Shown here piece by piece: positions 54,646 to 63,567 of a stretch of 64,000 bases of DNA. The notes beneath the pieces are model-generated. The model did not search any database. It was not told the origin of the DNA and saw only the letters and a list, made by a program, of their open reading frames with translations. The stretch is from Acidimicrobiales bacterium (GTDB lineage Bacteria > Actinomycetota > Acidimicrobiia > Acidimicrobiales > Aldehydirespiratoraceae). The stretch covers positions 2,910,369 through 2,974,368 of the forward strand of contig JAWPML010000001.1 of NCBI GenBank assembly GCA_033344915.1, read 5' to 3'. Each line of letters begins with the position of its first letter. Position 1 is the stretch's first letter. The translations under genes and the position numbers were made by a program.

Positions 54646-55101
54646 TCAGGACTCGAGCGCGGCCTTCACTCGGCCCAGGGTCTTCCCCATGCCGGCCACC
54701 ATCGCCTTGCGGCGGCTCCCGAACGCGTTGTACATGACTCGCTTGATTCCCGTGGTCGGCGGGTGGGAGAACGACTGGACCACGCGGGTGCCGTCGTCGA
54801 CGGCGGAGAAGTCGAAGCGCCACGTCGTCGTGTCCTCCGTGACGAACTCGAAGACGACTCCTTCCTTGAAGGCGGTCACCTCCGAGACGGTGGTCCACTT
54901 CTTGAGTGTGATCGGCCCGAGCGCCGCGAGATTGTCTCCCTCGAACGTGGCGCCGACGCCTCGGCCGTCGCCGAGCCAACGGCACGCCACGGTCTCCGGG
55001 CTCCACTCCCCCATCCGGGTGATGTCGGCGATCGCGGCGAACACCTCAGCGGGTGGGCGCCCGATCGTGATCTCGCTGCGGCCGGTCGTCGTGTCGGTCA
55101 T
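54646..55101 (-). CDS. SRPBCC family protein (polyketide cyclase-like)
   Basis: A 151-residue protein. ITIGRPPAEVFAAIADITRMGEWSPET is the classic SRPBCC N-terminal signature. The rest follows the seven-stranded grip fold: TLKKWTTVSEVTAF, VFEFVTEDTTTWRFDFSAVDDGTRV and a terminal helix. It probably binds a hydrophobic ligand. It is convergent with the acyl-CoA dehydrogenase at 53458 (6 bp apart). A GAGACT box lies 7 nt before the ATG. Confidence 0.88.
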   Translation of the reverse strand: MTDTTTGRSEITIGRPPAEVFAAIADITRMGEWSPETVACRWLGDGRGVGATFEGDNLAALGPITLKKWTTVSEVTAFKEGVVFEFVTEDTTTWRFDFSAVDDGTRVVQSFSHPPTTGIKRVMYNAFGSRRKAMVAGMGKTLGRVKAALES

Positions 55102-55128
55102 GGCACGAAGTCTCGCGCCGATCCGGCG

Positions 55129-57999
55129 CTACCGTTCGATCGCGCTGACGTCGACGACGCGGTCCGCGGGCCAGAGAAGGTTCGTGATCGCACCGGCGGG
55201 TGCGGGGCGGGCGTAAAGGTAGCCCTGGGCGTAGGTGCCGCCGACGGAGAGGAGTTGTTCGTGCTGCTCGGCGGTCTCGACGCCCTCGGCGATCACGGTC
55301 AGGCCCATCGTGCGGCCGAGACCGAGCACCATCGCGGCGATGGAGGACTCGGCGTTGCCGTTGGCGAGCTCCTCGATGAAGCGCCGATCGATCTTCACGA
55401 TGTCGACGGGCATGTCCCGCAGGTAGGTGAGCGACGAGTAGCCGGTCCCGAAGTCATCCAGCGCGATCTGCACGCCCGTTCGACGCAGTCGAGTCAGGTT
55501 GTCGATCGCCGCCTGGGCATCGGTGACCAGCACGCTCTCCGTCACCTCCAGGGTGAGCGAGGACGGTGATGCTCCTGCGGCAGCAAGCGTGTCCAACACG
55601 GTGTCGACGATCGTGGGATCCATGACTTCACGGGCGGAGAGGTTCACGGCGATCCGCGGCGACCCGCCGCTGCGAGTACTCCAGTCGACGATCTGGCGGG
55701 CGACCTCCCGCAGGACGACGCGACCGATGTTGGTGACGAGACCGGTTTCCTCTGCCGTCGGGATGAACTCGGCGGGAGGGATGAAGCCGCGGGTCGGATG
55801 CTCCCACCGCACCAGCGCCTCGGCCCCCTCGAACTCACCGGAGACCACGTTCACGATGGGCTGGTAGTGGACCTCCAGCTCGTCGTTGTCCAGCGCGTGG
55901 CGGAGTTCCGTGTGGAGACGGTGACGGGAGCGCACCTTGTCGCGCATGGCGCCGTCGAACACGGCGACGCGACCGCGCCCACCGGTCTTGGCCGCGTACA
56001 TGGCGACGTCCGCTTGACTCACGAGGTCGTTGGCGCTCACCCCGGGCTCGTCGCCGAGGGCGAGACCGACGCTCGCACCGACATAGGTGACGTGGTCGCC
56101 GAGTCGGAACGGGCTCTCCAGCTCGCGGATGATCCGGCGACCGAGCGCGACCAGCTCGTGGGGATCGTCCGTCGTCATCGCCATCACGACGAACTCGTCG
56201 CCACCGAAGCGGGCGAGAAGATCGCCGTCGCGGATCGCGTTCTTCAGCCGAGCCGTGACCAGCTTGAGGAGTTCGTCACCGGCCGCGTGGCCCCACGCGT
56301 CGTTGACCACCTTGAATCGATCCAGATCGATGAAGAGGACGGCCGGGATCTCGTCGTCCACCCGTTCGGTCGCCGACGCGAGGACCTGGTCCAGCTCCGA
56401 CAGGAAGAGCTCCCGGTTCGGAAGACCGGTCAGACCGTCGTAGTGGGCGGACTCCCAGAGCCGACGCTCGAAGTCCACCGCCTCGGAGACGTCGCGCACG
56501 AGCACATGGAACCGCACGTTGTCGTCGATCTCGACCCGACTGAGCGAGATTCGCAGCGGCACCCGCTCGCCGGTGTCGCGGCGGGCGTACAGACCGAGGA
56601 CCTCCTCCTCGCGGTTCCAGATCCACTCGACGAGGTTCGCACGCTCGGGGTCCACGTCGTCGCCGAGTGAGCTCACGCCGAAGTGATGGCTGAAGGGTTG
56701 TCCCTCGATCGCCGACGCCGGGCACCCCAGCAACGCCGCGGTCGCGGGATTGACCGACTCGATGATCCCTGCCCTTGAACAGGTCATGATGCCTTCGGCC
56801 GCGTGGTCGACGATCGACCGCACATTCGCATCGCTCGCCTCGAGCTGCGCGTTGACCTGCTCGAGTTCGCGGATGCGGAGGGCCTCGACCTCGTTGGCGT
56901 GCACGAGTGTGTCGGTCATCGTGGTGACCGCCGACGCGAGCGCGCCGATCTCGTCCCGGGTGGTGATGTCCGCCCGCGCCGCGAGGTCGCCCTCGGCAAC
57001 GCCGACGGCGGCCTCGGTGAGGCGCTGGATCGGCTTCGAGATACGGCGCCCGAACAGGACGGCCAAGCCGATCACGAGGAGTGCGCCGATGAGGGTGGCG
57101 CCCACCAGCGTCGTCCGGAACGACGCCATGCCGGCGAGCGCTTCCGCCCGGTCCATCTTCACGACCACCGCCCAACCCGGCCCGTCGACCGTGCGGGTGA
57201 CGGCGAGAACCGACTGGGCGCGATAGTCGGGCACACCGTCGAAGCGCTGCTCGTGGCCGGCGAGGGCGAGCGTGATCGGCGCCTCCGTGGCGGACGCCGG
57301 AATCACCAGGTCGAGAACCGCGCCGTCCGTGAAGCGGAGCGGGGCGATGAACTCGGCGCCGCCGGACTCGTGCCGTTGCGCGACCGACGTCTCGCCGGTC
57401 TCGCTCAAACCGTCGTAGTTGGTGGCGAGCGCCGTGATCGCATCGATCGACGTCTCGATGATGATGCAGCCGACCTCCACGCCGTCGACGACGACGGGAG
57501 TGGCACTCATCACGACCGGATCACCGTCGGCCCCCTCGACGACGACACCCTCGAACCCACCCTCCATGGACAGGAGGTCGCGGACGTCGTTGACGCGATC
57601 GACGGCGGAGGCGTCGCTGCCGGCGATCACGTTGTTGCCGGTGTCGAGGACGGCGACCGACTCGAGCCGTTCGATCTCCTCGACGGCCTCGACGAGCGCG
57701 GACTCGATGTCCGCGGACACCATCGTGAGTCCGTTGCGAACCGCCGTCTGGGTCACGAGGATCTCGGCGATCTCGCGATCGGCGTTGATGATGGCGTCGA
57801 GCTGACCGACTTGGGCGGCGGCGATTCCCTCCAGCCGCTCGAACGCACTCTCGAGGGCCAGGGACTCCTGTTTGGCGTCCGAGACGAGGCCCACGATCGC
57901 CAGCGGGGCGAGCGCGGCGACCAGCACCGCGGCGGTCATCTTCGTGCGAATGGAACGTCCACCCGCTGTCATTGCCGGACCGGCGCGCCGCGTTCCCAT
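55129..57999 (-). CDS. Sensor diguanylate cyclase/phosphodiesterase (Cache-HAMP-PAS-GGDEF-EAL)
   Basis: A 956-residue membrane signalling protein from ATG 57999 (ATG 57972 also possible). An N-terminal TM helix, a periplasmic double-Cache-like sensor of about 270 residues, TM2 (LVGATLIGALLVIGLAVLF), HAMP, a PAS domain (DHAAEGIMTCSRAG), GGDEF with intact RFGGDEFVVM (599-603), and EAL with E727 in GAEALVRW plus DDFGTGYSSL, KIDRRFI and EGVET. Both catalytic domains look complete, so it could make and degrade c-di-GMP, biased by an extracellular ligand. No neighbouring operon. Confidence 0.95.
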   Translation of the reverse strand: MGTRRAGPAMTAGGRSIRTKMTAAVLVAALAPLAIVGLVSDAKQESLALESAFERLEGIAAAQVGQLDAIINADREIAEILVTQTAVRNGLTMVSADIESALVEAVEEIERLESVAVLDTGNNVIAGSDASAVDRVNDVRDLLSMEGGFEGVVVEGADGDPVVMSATPVVVDGVEVGCIIIETSIDAITALATNYDGLSETGETSVAQRHESGGAEFIAPLRFTDGAVLDLVIPASATEAPITLALAGHEQRFDGVPDYRAQSVLAVTRTVDGPGWAVVVKMDRAEALAGMASFRTTLVGATLIGALLVIGLAVLFGRRISKPIQRLTEAAVGVAEGDLAARADITTRDEIGALASAVTTMTDTLVHANEVEALRIRELEQVNAQLEASDANVRSIVDHAAEGIMTCSRAGIIESVNPATAALLGCPASAIEGQPFSHHFGVSSLGDDVDPERANLVEWIWNREEEVLGLYARRDTGERVPLRISLSRVEIDDNVRFHVLVRDVSEAVDFERRLWESAHYDGLTGLPNRELFLSELDQVLASATERVDDEIPAVLFIDLDRFKVVNDAWGHAAGDELLKLVTARLKNAIRDGDLLARFGGDEFVVMAMTTDDPHELVALGRRIIRELESPFRLGDHVTYVGASVGLALGDEPGVSANDLVSQADVAMYAAKTGGRGRVAVFDGAMRDKVRSRHRLHTELRHALDNDELEVHYQPIVNVVSGEFEGAEALVRWEHPTRGFIPPAEFIPTAEETGLVTNIGRVVLREVARQIVDWSTRSGGSPRIAVNLSAREVMDPTIVDTVLDTLAAAGASPSSLTLEVTESVLVTDAQAAIDNLTRLRRTGVQIALDDFGTGYSSLTYLRDMPVDIVKIDRRFIEELANGNAESSIAAMVLGLGRTMGLTVIAEGVETAEQHEQLLSVGGTYAQGYLYARPAPAGAITNLLWPADRVVDVSAIER

Positions 58000-58077
58000 G
58001 TGTTCATATCGGCGGAAACTCGCAAAATCGAGATAGGCCGTATCGCCCAACCTCGCCGGGCCTGCCAGCATGGAGCG

Positions 58078-58920
58078 ATGAGCGACCTACGGACCATCAC
58101 CTACGAGGTCGACGGAATGATCTGCACGATCACTCTCGATCGACCCGACGTGGCGAACGCGCAGGACACGCAGATGATCGACGAGATCGACGAGGCGTTC
58201 GATCGGGCCGATGCCGATGACACCGTGCGCGTGGTGATCCTCGCCGCCAACGGCAAACACTGGTCGGCCGGCCACGATCTGAAGGCCCTCGTCGGCGATA
58301 CCGAACCGGACCAGTGGCGCCAGATGCGCGACACGCCCGAGGGGAAATGGCAGCACGAGAAGGTCATGTACTTCGACCGCTGCCTGCGCATTCGTGACTT
58401 CCGCAAGCCGACGATCGCCGCCGTGCAGGGCAAGTGCATCGCGGCGGGGGTCATGCTCGCCTGCATGTGCGACATCATCGTCGCGAGCGACGACGCCTCG
58501 TTTCAGAACCCCGTGCTGCGGATGACCGGTGCGGGGGTCGAGTTGCTCGTCGAGCCGTGGGAGATGCCGGCCCGCAAGGCGAAGGAGTTCCTGCTCGCGG
58601 CGGAGACCTTCACCGCCCAGGAGGCCGAGCGGCTCGGCATGGTCAACCGCGTCGTCCCCCGCGACGAGCTCACAACGGCAACGCGGGAGCTGGCCGACCG
58701 GATCGCGCTCGTCCCCCCGGCCACGGCGCAGGTCGTGAAGCGGTCGATCAACAAGACGCTCGACCTCCAGGGTCAGCGCGACGCGTACGACTACCACTTC
58801 CAGGCGCATCACTGGATGCACAACACGTCGACCGCGCTGGAGGCGCTGGAGGCCCGGCAGGCCAAGGGGTCGATGAAAGAGGTGTTCGCGGAGCACCGGG
58901 ACGAAGAGACGTCCCGGTGA
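58078..58920 (+). CDS. Enoyl-CoA hydratase/isomerase family protein
   Basis: A 280-residue crotonase-fold protein with TITLDRPDVANAQDTQMI, the oxyanion-hole segments SAGHDLKAL and AVQGKCIAAGVMLACMCDIIVAS, and TGAGVELLVEPWEMPARKAKEFLL. The usual catalytic glutamates are not in their standard crotonase positions, so the activity (hydratase, isomerase or another crotonase reaction) is open. GGAGCG precedes the ATG. Divergent from the c-di-GMP protein. Confidence 0.9.
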   Translation: MSDLRTITYEVDGMICTITLDRPDVANAQDTQMIDEIDEAFDRADADDTVRVVILAANGKHWSAGHDLKALVGDTEPDQWRQMRDTPEGKWQHEKVMYFDRCLRIRDFRKPTIAAVQGKCIAAGVMLACMCDIIVASDDASFQNPVLRMTGAGVELLVEPWEMPARKAKEFLLAAETFTAQEAERLGMVNRVVPRDELTTATRELADRIALVPPATAQVVKRSINKTLDLQGQRDAYDYHFQAHHWMHNTSTALEALEARQAKGSMKEVFAEHRDEETSR

Positions 58921-58932
58921 CCGACCGCGATC

Positions 58933-59106
58933 TCAACCCTCGGTGATTCCCGCCCGGATCGCGGCAACGACCTCGTCGGGCACCTCGCTCATGCCGTGGA
59001 CGGTCGCGGCGTGCTCGGCGGCGGCCGCCAACACCTCGTCGTCGGTGGCGCCGGTTACGACGCCGTCACATCCCTCCACCACGGTTCCACACGCGAACTG
59101 CTTCAT
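58933..59106 (-). CDS. DUF1059-type small protein
   Basis: A 57-residue protein with MKQFACGTVVEGCDGVVTGATDDEVLAAAAEHAATVHG, fitting the DUF1059 pattern (CG, C, EHxxxxHG). The paired cysteines and histidines suggest metal binding. AGGAGTGTCAG precedes the ATG. It lies downstream of a similar 50-residue protein on the same strand; function unknown. Confidence 0.85.
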   Translation of the reverse strand: MKQFACGTVVEGCDGVVTGATDDEVLAAAAEHAATVHGMSEVPDEVVAAIRAGITEG

Positions 59107-59144
59107 CTGACACTCCTGTCTGTTTGCGGCTCGACGGAGTGCGA

Positions 59145-59297
59145 TCAGGCCGGCCGTGCCATCGCCCGCGCCTCGTGGGCGCCGAGATCCATGTCGTGGA
59201 CCTCTTTCGCGTGCGTTCGTGCTTCCTCGACCGCTCGGTCGAGATCGCCGCCACGCAGCACCGTGCCGCAAGGACACTCGATGACGTGTTCGGACAT
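59145..59297 (-). CDS. DUF1059-like small protein, second copy
   Basis: A 50-residue protein. SEHVIECPCGTVLRGGDLDRAVEEARTHAKEVHDMDL retains the CxCG, the helix and the H-V-H end of the neighbouring DUF1059 protein. GGAGGT precedes the ATG at 59297. The two genes form a tandem pair on the minus strand, divergent from a BTAD regulator. Confidence 0.8.
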   Translation of the reverse strand: MSEHVIECPCGTVLRGGDLDRAVEEARTHAKEVHDMDLGAHEARAMARPA

Positions 59298-59356
59298 GCT
59301 CGCTACCTCCGTGTGCGACGCTACGAGCACCCTATTGGCGACGGATTGGCGAATCC

Positions 59357-60109
59357 TTGGTACGAGTCTTCCTCACCGGCCGGCTCACGGTCGTGGGCGC
59401 CGACGGGTCCTTCGACGAAGCCGATCTGCCCGGCACCCAGGGGCGGGTGGCATTCGCCGCGCTCGCGCTACACCACGATCCGCTTGCCCGTGATGACCTC
59501 GCGGATCTCGTCTGGGACAACGACACGCTGCCGGGCGCATGGAGCCAGGCGCTGAACTCGATCGTAAGCAAGGTGCGTCGCCTGTTGACGTCGATCGGCG
59601 TCGACGGGCGGGCCGCCCTTCGCCAGGTGGGCGGCTCGTATCAACTCGTCGTTCCGAGCGACTGGTGGATCGATGCCGAGGACGCCGTGCGGCGCCTCGA
59701 CCGGGCTGAAGGCGCGGCCCGGCACGGCGACTGGAAGGCTGCGGCAACCGACGCCACCGTCGCCGCGTCGATCTTCCGGCGCCCCTTTCTCACGGGAAGC
59801 GAGGGTCTGTGGGTCGAGCGGGAGCGGGCGCGGCTGCGCAATGCGCAGTACCGAAGCCACGAGGTCCTCGCCGAGAGCTGGATCGAGCAGCACGACCCGG
59901 GACTCGCGGCGACGATCGCCCGCCAGGCGATCGAGCTGGACCCTCTGCGCGAGAGCGCGTACCGGCTCGCGATCCGCGCCGAGCTCGCACGGGGTGATCG
60001 CGCCGCCGCCGCGCTCGTGTTCCGGCGCTGCGAGCAAACGCTGCGCGACGAACTCGGCATCACGCCGTCGGCGGACACCCGTCACCTCCGGGATCAGCTC
60101 GGGCCGTGA
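59357..60109 (+). CDS. BTAD/SARP-type transcriptional regulator
   Basis: A 250-residue protein with a TTG start. An OmpR-like winged helix occupies residues about 1-100 (RVAFAALALHHDPLARDDLADLVWDND, ALNSIVSKVRRLLTSIG), followed by a bacterial transcriptional activation domain of TPR-like helices (YRSHEVLAESWIEQHDPGLAATIARQAI, FRRCEQTLRDELGITPSADTRHL). It is a minimal SARP without NB-ARC or LuxR extensions. No alternative start is available in frame. Divergent from the DUF1059 pair, 14 bp before the CoA-transferase gene. Confidence 0.9.
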   Translation: MVRVFLTGRLTVVGADGSFDEADLPGTQGRVAFAALALHHDPLARDDLADLVWDNDTLPGAWSQALNSIVSKVRRLLTSIGVDGRAALRQVGGSYQLVVPSDWWIDAEDAVRRLDRAEGAARHGDWKAAATDATVAASIFRRPFLTGSEGLWVERERARLRNAQYRSHEVLAESWIEQHDPGLAATIARQAIELDPLRESAYRLAIRAELARGDRAAAALVFRRCEQTLRDELGITPSADTRHLRDQLGP

Positions 60110-60122
60110 CAGACTCCGGATC

Positions 60123-61328
60123 GTGAGCGCACGACGACCACTCGAAGGCCTCCGGGTCCTCGATCTGGGGACCCGGATCGCGGCGCCGTTCTGTGCCGGG
60201 TTGCTCGGCGAGCAGGGCGCCGAGGTGATCAAGATCGAGCAGCCCCAGGGTGGCGACCCGCTCCGGGACCTGGGTCCGTTCGTGGAGACCGATGAGGGTC
60301 CGTACTCGCTGTACTGGGCGGTCGAGGGCCGCGGCCGCCAGTCGGTCACCCTCGACCTCCGCACCGAGGAGGGCCAGGCGATCTTCCGCGATCTCGCCGC
60401 CGCGTCCGACGTCGTGTGCGAGAACTTCCGCCCCGGCACGCTCGAACGTTGGAACATCGATCCTTCCCGACTCGACCCGCGGCTCGTCACCGTGCGCATC
60501 AGCGTGTTCGGCCAGGACGGCCCCAAGTCGCTGCGCCCCGGTCTCGATCGCAACGGTGTCGCCTACGGCGGCCTGCTCCACCTCACCGGCGAACCGGATC
60601 GACCCCCGGTCCGGCCCGGCGTGACGGTCACCGACTACCTCACGGGCGTGTTCGCCGCTCAGGCCGCGCTGGCGCTCCTCTACGAGCGCGACGCCAAAGG
60701 GTCCGGCGTGGGCGGCGTCATCGACGCGTACCTCTACGGCTCGGCGCTGCGCATCCTCGAATGGTCGATCGCCGCCTACGACAAGCTCGGGATCGTCCGC
60801 ACCCGCACGGGCAACCGGCTCGAGCACTCGGCGCCACTCGACAACTACCCGAGCAAGGACGGTCGCTACGTCTGCATCGTCGCCGCCGCCCAGAACAACT
60901 TCGAGCGGCTGTGCGCGGCGATGCAACGACCGGATCTCCTCACGGACGATCGCTACGCCACCCCGCAGGCCCGCGCCGCGAACAACGCGGCGATCAACCA
61001 GGTCGTGACCGACTGGGCCGCCGAGCTGACCGCCGCGGAGATCGAGGCGCGCTGTGTGGCCGAGGACGTGCCGGTCGGCACGGCCTACGACGCGGCGGAC
61101 CTGAGCAGCGACGAGCACGTGCTCGCCCGCGGCGACATCCTCACGGTCGACGACCCGGTGATCGGCTCGGTCCGCCAGCAGGCCCCGTTTCCACGCCTCG
61201 CCGGCGAACCCCACCCGCAACCGACTGGCGCGCCCCGGCTCGGCGCCGACACCGATCGGGTGCTGCGCGAGGTCCTCGGATACGACGCCGATCGGCTCGC
61301 CGATCTCCGCGAGCGTGCGGTGATCTGA
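60123..61328 (+). CDS. CaiB/BaiF-type CoA transferase (class III)
   Basis: A 401-residue formyl-CoA transferase-like protein. LEGLRVLDLGTRIAAPFCAGLLGEQGAEVIKIE is the family N-terminus; GPYSLYWAVEGRGRQSVTLDL and FVCENFRPGTLERW-like segments (DVVCENFRPG) follow. The catalytic aspartate is expected near the GLDRNGVAYGGLLHLTGEPDRPPVRPGVTVTDYL region. The start is GTG 60123. It transfers CoA between carboxylic acids, saving ATP; donor and acceptor unknown. Confidence 0.93.
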   Translation: MSARRPLEGLRVLDLGTRIAAPFCAGLLGEQGAEVIKIEQPQGGDPLRDLGPFVETDEGPYSLYWAVEGRGRQSVTLDLRTEEGQAIFRDLAAASDVVCENFRPGTLERWNIDPSRLDPRLVTVRISVFGQDGPKSLRPGLDRNGVAYGGLLHLTGEPDRPPVRPGVTVTDYLTGVFAAQAALALLYERDAKGSGVGGVIDAYLYGSALRILEWSIAAYDKLGIVRTRTGNRLEHSAPLDNYPSKDGRYVCIVAAAQNNFERLCAAMQRPDLLTDDRYATPQARAANNAAINQVVTDWAAELTAAEIEARCVAEDVPVGTAYDAADLSSDEHVLARGDILTVDDPVIGSVRQQAPFPRLAGEPHPQPTGAPRLGADTDRVLREVLGYDADRLADLRERAVI

Positions 61329-61399
61329 CCCCGGCAACAACGACCTTGGTCGAGAATCGGTTGGAGGGGGTCTCCTCAACCGCCGCCAGGACGTTTCCG

Positions 61400-61978
61400 A
61401 TGGGTGAGATGATGCCGTCGATGGCCGACCCCCACGAGCCTCCGCACCCGCTCGATCGGGCAGTCGTCGCCGCGCGCTCGGGCGAGTCGACCGGGTTCGA
61501 CACGCTGTACCGCCGGTTGGCCGGCCCCATCACCGCGTTCGCCCGAACCCGAGGCGCGGCTGACCCCGAGGGCGTGTGCAACGAGACATTCCTGCGCGCG
61601 TTCCGGTCGATCCGCGAGTTCGAAGGTGACGGCGCCGCTTTTCGTCGCTGGTCGTTCTCGATCTGTCGCAACCAGCTGATCGACGATCATCGCCGGCGTC
61701 AGCGCCGCCCCGACGAGGTCCTCGCCGAGCCGCCGGTCATCACACAACCTTCGGCGGAGGACGCGGCGCTCGAGCAGCTGGCCGGCACCGACGTCGGCCG
61801 CATCCTGCGCGAGCTCACGGACGAGCAACGCGAAGTGATCGTCCTTCGCCTCGTGGCCGATCTCTCGCTCGCTGACACCGCCGAGATCGTGGGCCGACCC
61901 GTCACCGCCGTGAAACGACTCCAGGCTCGCGCCCTCAAGCGCCTGCAGTCGGAAATTCTTCGCCAGGAGGTCTCCTGA
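61400..61978 (+). CDS. ECF-type RNA polymerase sigma factor
   Basis: A 192-residue sigma factor (ATG 61400; other in-frame ATGs at 61409, 61412, 61421). Sigma region 2 is seen in GFDTLYRRLAGPITAFARTRG, NETFLRAFRSI, RRWSFSICRNQLIDDHRRR; region 4 in LTDEQREVIVLRLVADLSLADTAEIVGRPVTAVKRLQARALKRL. It overlaps the next gene by TGATG, which indicates that the downstream membrane protein is its co-expressed partner. Confidence 0.93.
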   Translation: MGEMMPSMADPHEPPHPLDRAVVAARSGESTGFDTLYRRLAGPITAFARTRGAADPEGVCNETFLRAFRSIREFEGDGAAFRRWSFSICRNQLIDDHRRRQRRPDEVLAEPPVITQPSAEDAALEQLAGTDVGRILRELTDEQREVIVLRLVADLSLADTAEIVGRPVTAVKRLQARALKRLQSEILRQEVS

Positions 61979-62826
61979 TGTCGTTCGACGACGTTGACGG
62001 GGATGACATGACCCCCGACGACCTCTCCGCCGAGCAACTCGCTGCGCTTCTCGACGTCGACCCCGATGCGTTCCCCGGTCACCCGGTGGCCGACGCGCTT
62101 CGGGCGGCCCGAGTCGAGCTCGCGAGTCAGCCGGCGCCGACACCGAACGCGGCGTTGGCGGAGTTCCTCGACGTGGGTCCGGTCGCCCAACCCTTCCCCC
62201 CGTCTGCACGAGTCGACGAGGTCCTCGACCTCGACGCGGTCGCCGACACACACGCCAGGAGACCAGCCTTGATCAGTACCATCACCACCTTCGTGGGCAC
62301 CTTCGCCGGAAAGGTGATCGTCGGCACGACGGTTGCCGCCGCATCCGTCGGCGGAGTTCACGCCACCGGTGTCGTCGACGTCCCGGGTCTGCCCGAGATC
62401 GACGATCCGGTCATCGTCGAGATCGAAGACGAGGACGACATGGACGATCTGGTCGAAGAGGTCGAAGACCAACTCGAGGCCCTCGAGGACGACGCAGACG
62501 ATCAGGACGACGGGTCCGACCACGACGAGTCCGACGACGACGAGTCCGACGAGTCCGACGACAGCGACCACGACGACGACTCCGACAACAACGACTCCGA
62601 CGACGACGAGTCCGACGACGACAACGACGAGTCCGACGACGACGACGAGTCCGACGACGACTCCGACGACGAGTCCGACGAGGACGACAGCGATCACGAC
62701 GACTCCGACTCCGACGACGACGACGACTCCTCCGACGACGACTCCGACGACGACTCCGACGACGACGACTCCGACGACTCCGACGACGACTCCGACGACG
62801 ACGACTCCGACGACGAAGAGGAGTGA
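61978..62826 (+). CDS. Membrane protein with extreme Asp/Ser-rich tail (putative anti-sigma partner)
   Basis: A 282-residue protein with three parts. Residues 1-95 are soluble, acidic and helical (LSAEQLAALLDVDPDAFPGHPVADALRA). Residues about 98-128 form a hydrophobic helix (ITTFVGTFAGKVIVGTTVAAASVGG). Residues about 150-282 are almost only Asp, Ser and Glu in DDDSD-type repeats encoded by GACGAC/TCC units. Position and coupling suggest an anti-sigma factor, but no standard ASD motif is seen. The tail is probably extracytoplasmic. Confidence 0.75.
   Translation: MSFDDVDGDDMTPDDLSAEQLAALLDVDPDAFPGHPVADALRAARVELASQPAPTPNAALAEFLDVGPVAQPFPPSARVDEVLDLDAVADTHARRPALISTITTFVGTFAGKVIVGTTVAAASVGGVHATGVVDVPGLPEIDDPVIVEIEDEDDMDDLVEEVEDQLEALEDDADDQDDGSDHDESDDDESDESDDSDHDDDSDNNDSDDDESDDDNDESDDDDESDDDSDDESDEDDSDHDDSDSDDDDDSSDDDSDDDSDDDDSDDSDDDSDDDDSDDEEE
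62515..62822 (+). repeat. GAC/TCC codon repeat encoding an Asp/Ser tract
   Basis: About 300 bases composed of imperfect TCCGACGAC and GACGAC units, read as Ser-Asp repeats. The regular triplet phase keeps the frame open on several strands, creating long shadow frames (Thr/Pro-rich on the plus strand, Ser/Glu-rich on the minus strand) that are not genes. Confidence 0.9.
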
Positions 62827-62829
62827 TCC

Positions 62830-63519
62830 TCAGCCGTCGGCGGTCTCATCCTCCGGCGGCTTCCTCTTCCCGATCCGCACATACACCTCATCCGGAATGT
62901 CGGTGGGCCGGCGGTACACATGGTGTACGCACGGCTCACCGGCGCGTTCGGGCGGAAACTCCACCGACGTCAGCCGGCCCGTCGTCTCGACGGCCTGCAT
63001 CTCGTTGTTGACCGAGCAGTGGGCGCAGTACACCCACATCGAGTCGCGCCCGAAGGTGCGGGGGCCGGCCTCCTGCAGCACGAGCAGCGCGTCGTCACCC
63101 TCGTAGGCACCCGAGTCCACCAGCCAGCCGCCGGAGCCGCAGCGAAACGACATGACGATCTTCTCGTCGTCCTCGGTGATGTCAACGTCCGCACCGTTGG
63201 CGAGCATCGCCCGGGCCACGACCTTCGCCCGCACCTCCGCCGGTACGGACCACCAGTCATTCTCGGGTAGCGCACGCGCCGCGAGGTTCCGCTCACCGAA
63301 CCGGCGCAGGGCATCCTCGACGGCCGCCTCACCCTGCGTCTCGCCGATCCTGGACAGCAACTCTGCGATCCAGCGGATCGAGTACTGCTTGAGCTCACGA
63401 GCCTGACGCTCCGCCCGCTCGACCTGGTCGGCGGCACGACCGACATCCCCGGCGTCGAGCGCGGCCCGGGCCTGGGCGAAGTGAGAGCTGCGGTCGATGC
63501 CATCGGAGGGCGTTGTCAT
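62830..63519 (-). CDS. Hypothetical protein with Cys-rich C-terminus
   Basis: A 229-residue soluble protein starting at ATG 63519. A helical N-terminus (HFAQARAALDAGDVGRAADQVERAERQA) is followed by FRCGSGGWLVDSG, VYCAHCSVNNEMQAVE and EPCVHHVYRR, in which four cysteines and two histidines could bind a metal. I do not recognise the family. It is convergent with the Asp/Ser protein, with only 3 bp between stops. Confidence 0.7.
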   Translation of the reverse strand: MTTPSDGIDRSSHFAQARAALDAGDVGRAADQVERAERQARELKQYSIRWIAELLSRIGETQGEAAVEDALRRFGERNLAARALPENDWWSVPAEVRAKVVARAMLANGADVDITEDDEKIVMSFRCGSGGWLVDSGAYEGDDALLVLQEAGPRTFGRDSMWVYCAHCSVNNEMQAVETTGRLTSVEFPPERAGEPCVHHVYRRPTDIPDEVYVRIGKRKPPEDETADG

Positions 63520-63567
63520 CTCGTGATCGTCGCACCCGCACCGGAACCGCGCCACGGCTCCGACCGA

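Noticed and set aside
55129-58071. Start of the c-di-GMP protein at 58071
   Set aside because: It would reach into the promoter and ribosome-binding region of the divergent enoyl-CoA hydratase gene; the extra residues do not resemble a signal anchor, and ATG 57999 or 57972 leaves a normal membrane N-terminus.
62333-63106. Thr/Pro-rich frame and the opposite Ser/Glu-rich frame over the Asp/Ser tract
   Set aside because: They are frame shadows of the GAC/TCC repeat; the sigma-coupled Asp/Ser frame has a start, transmembrane segment and translational coupling.
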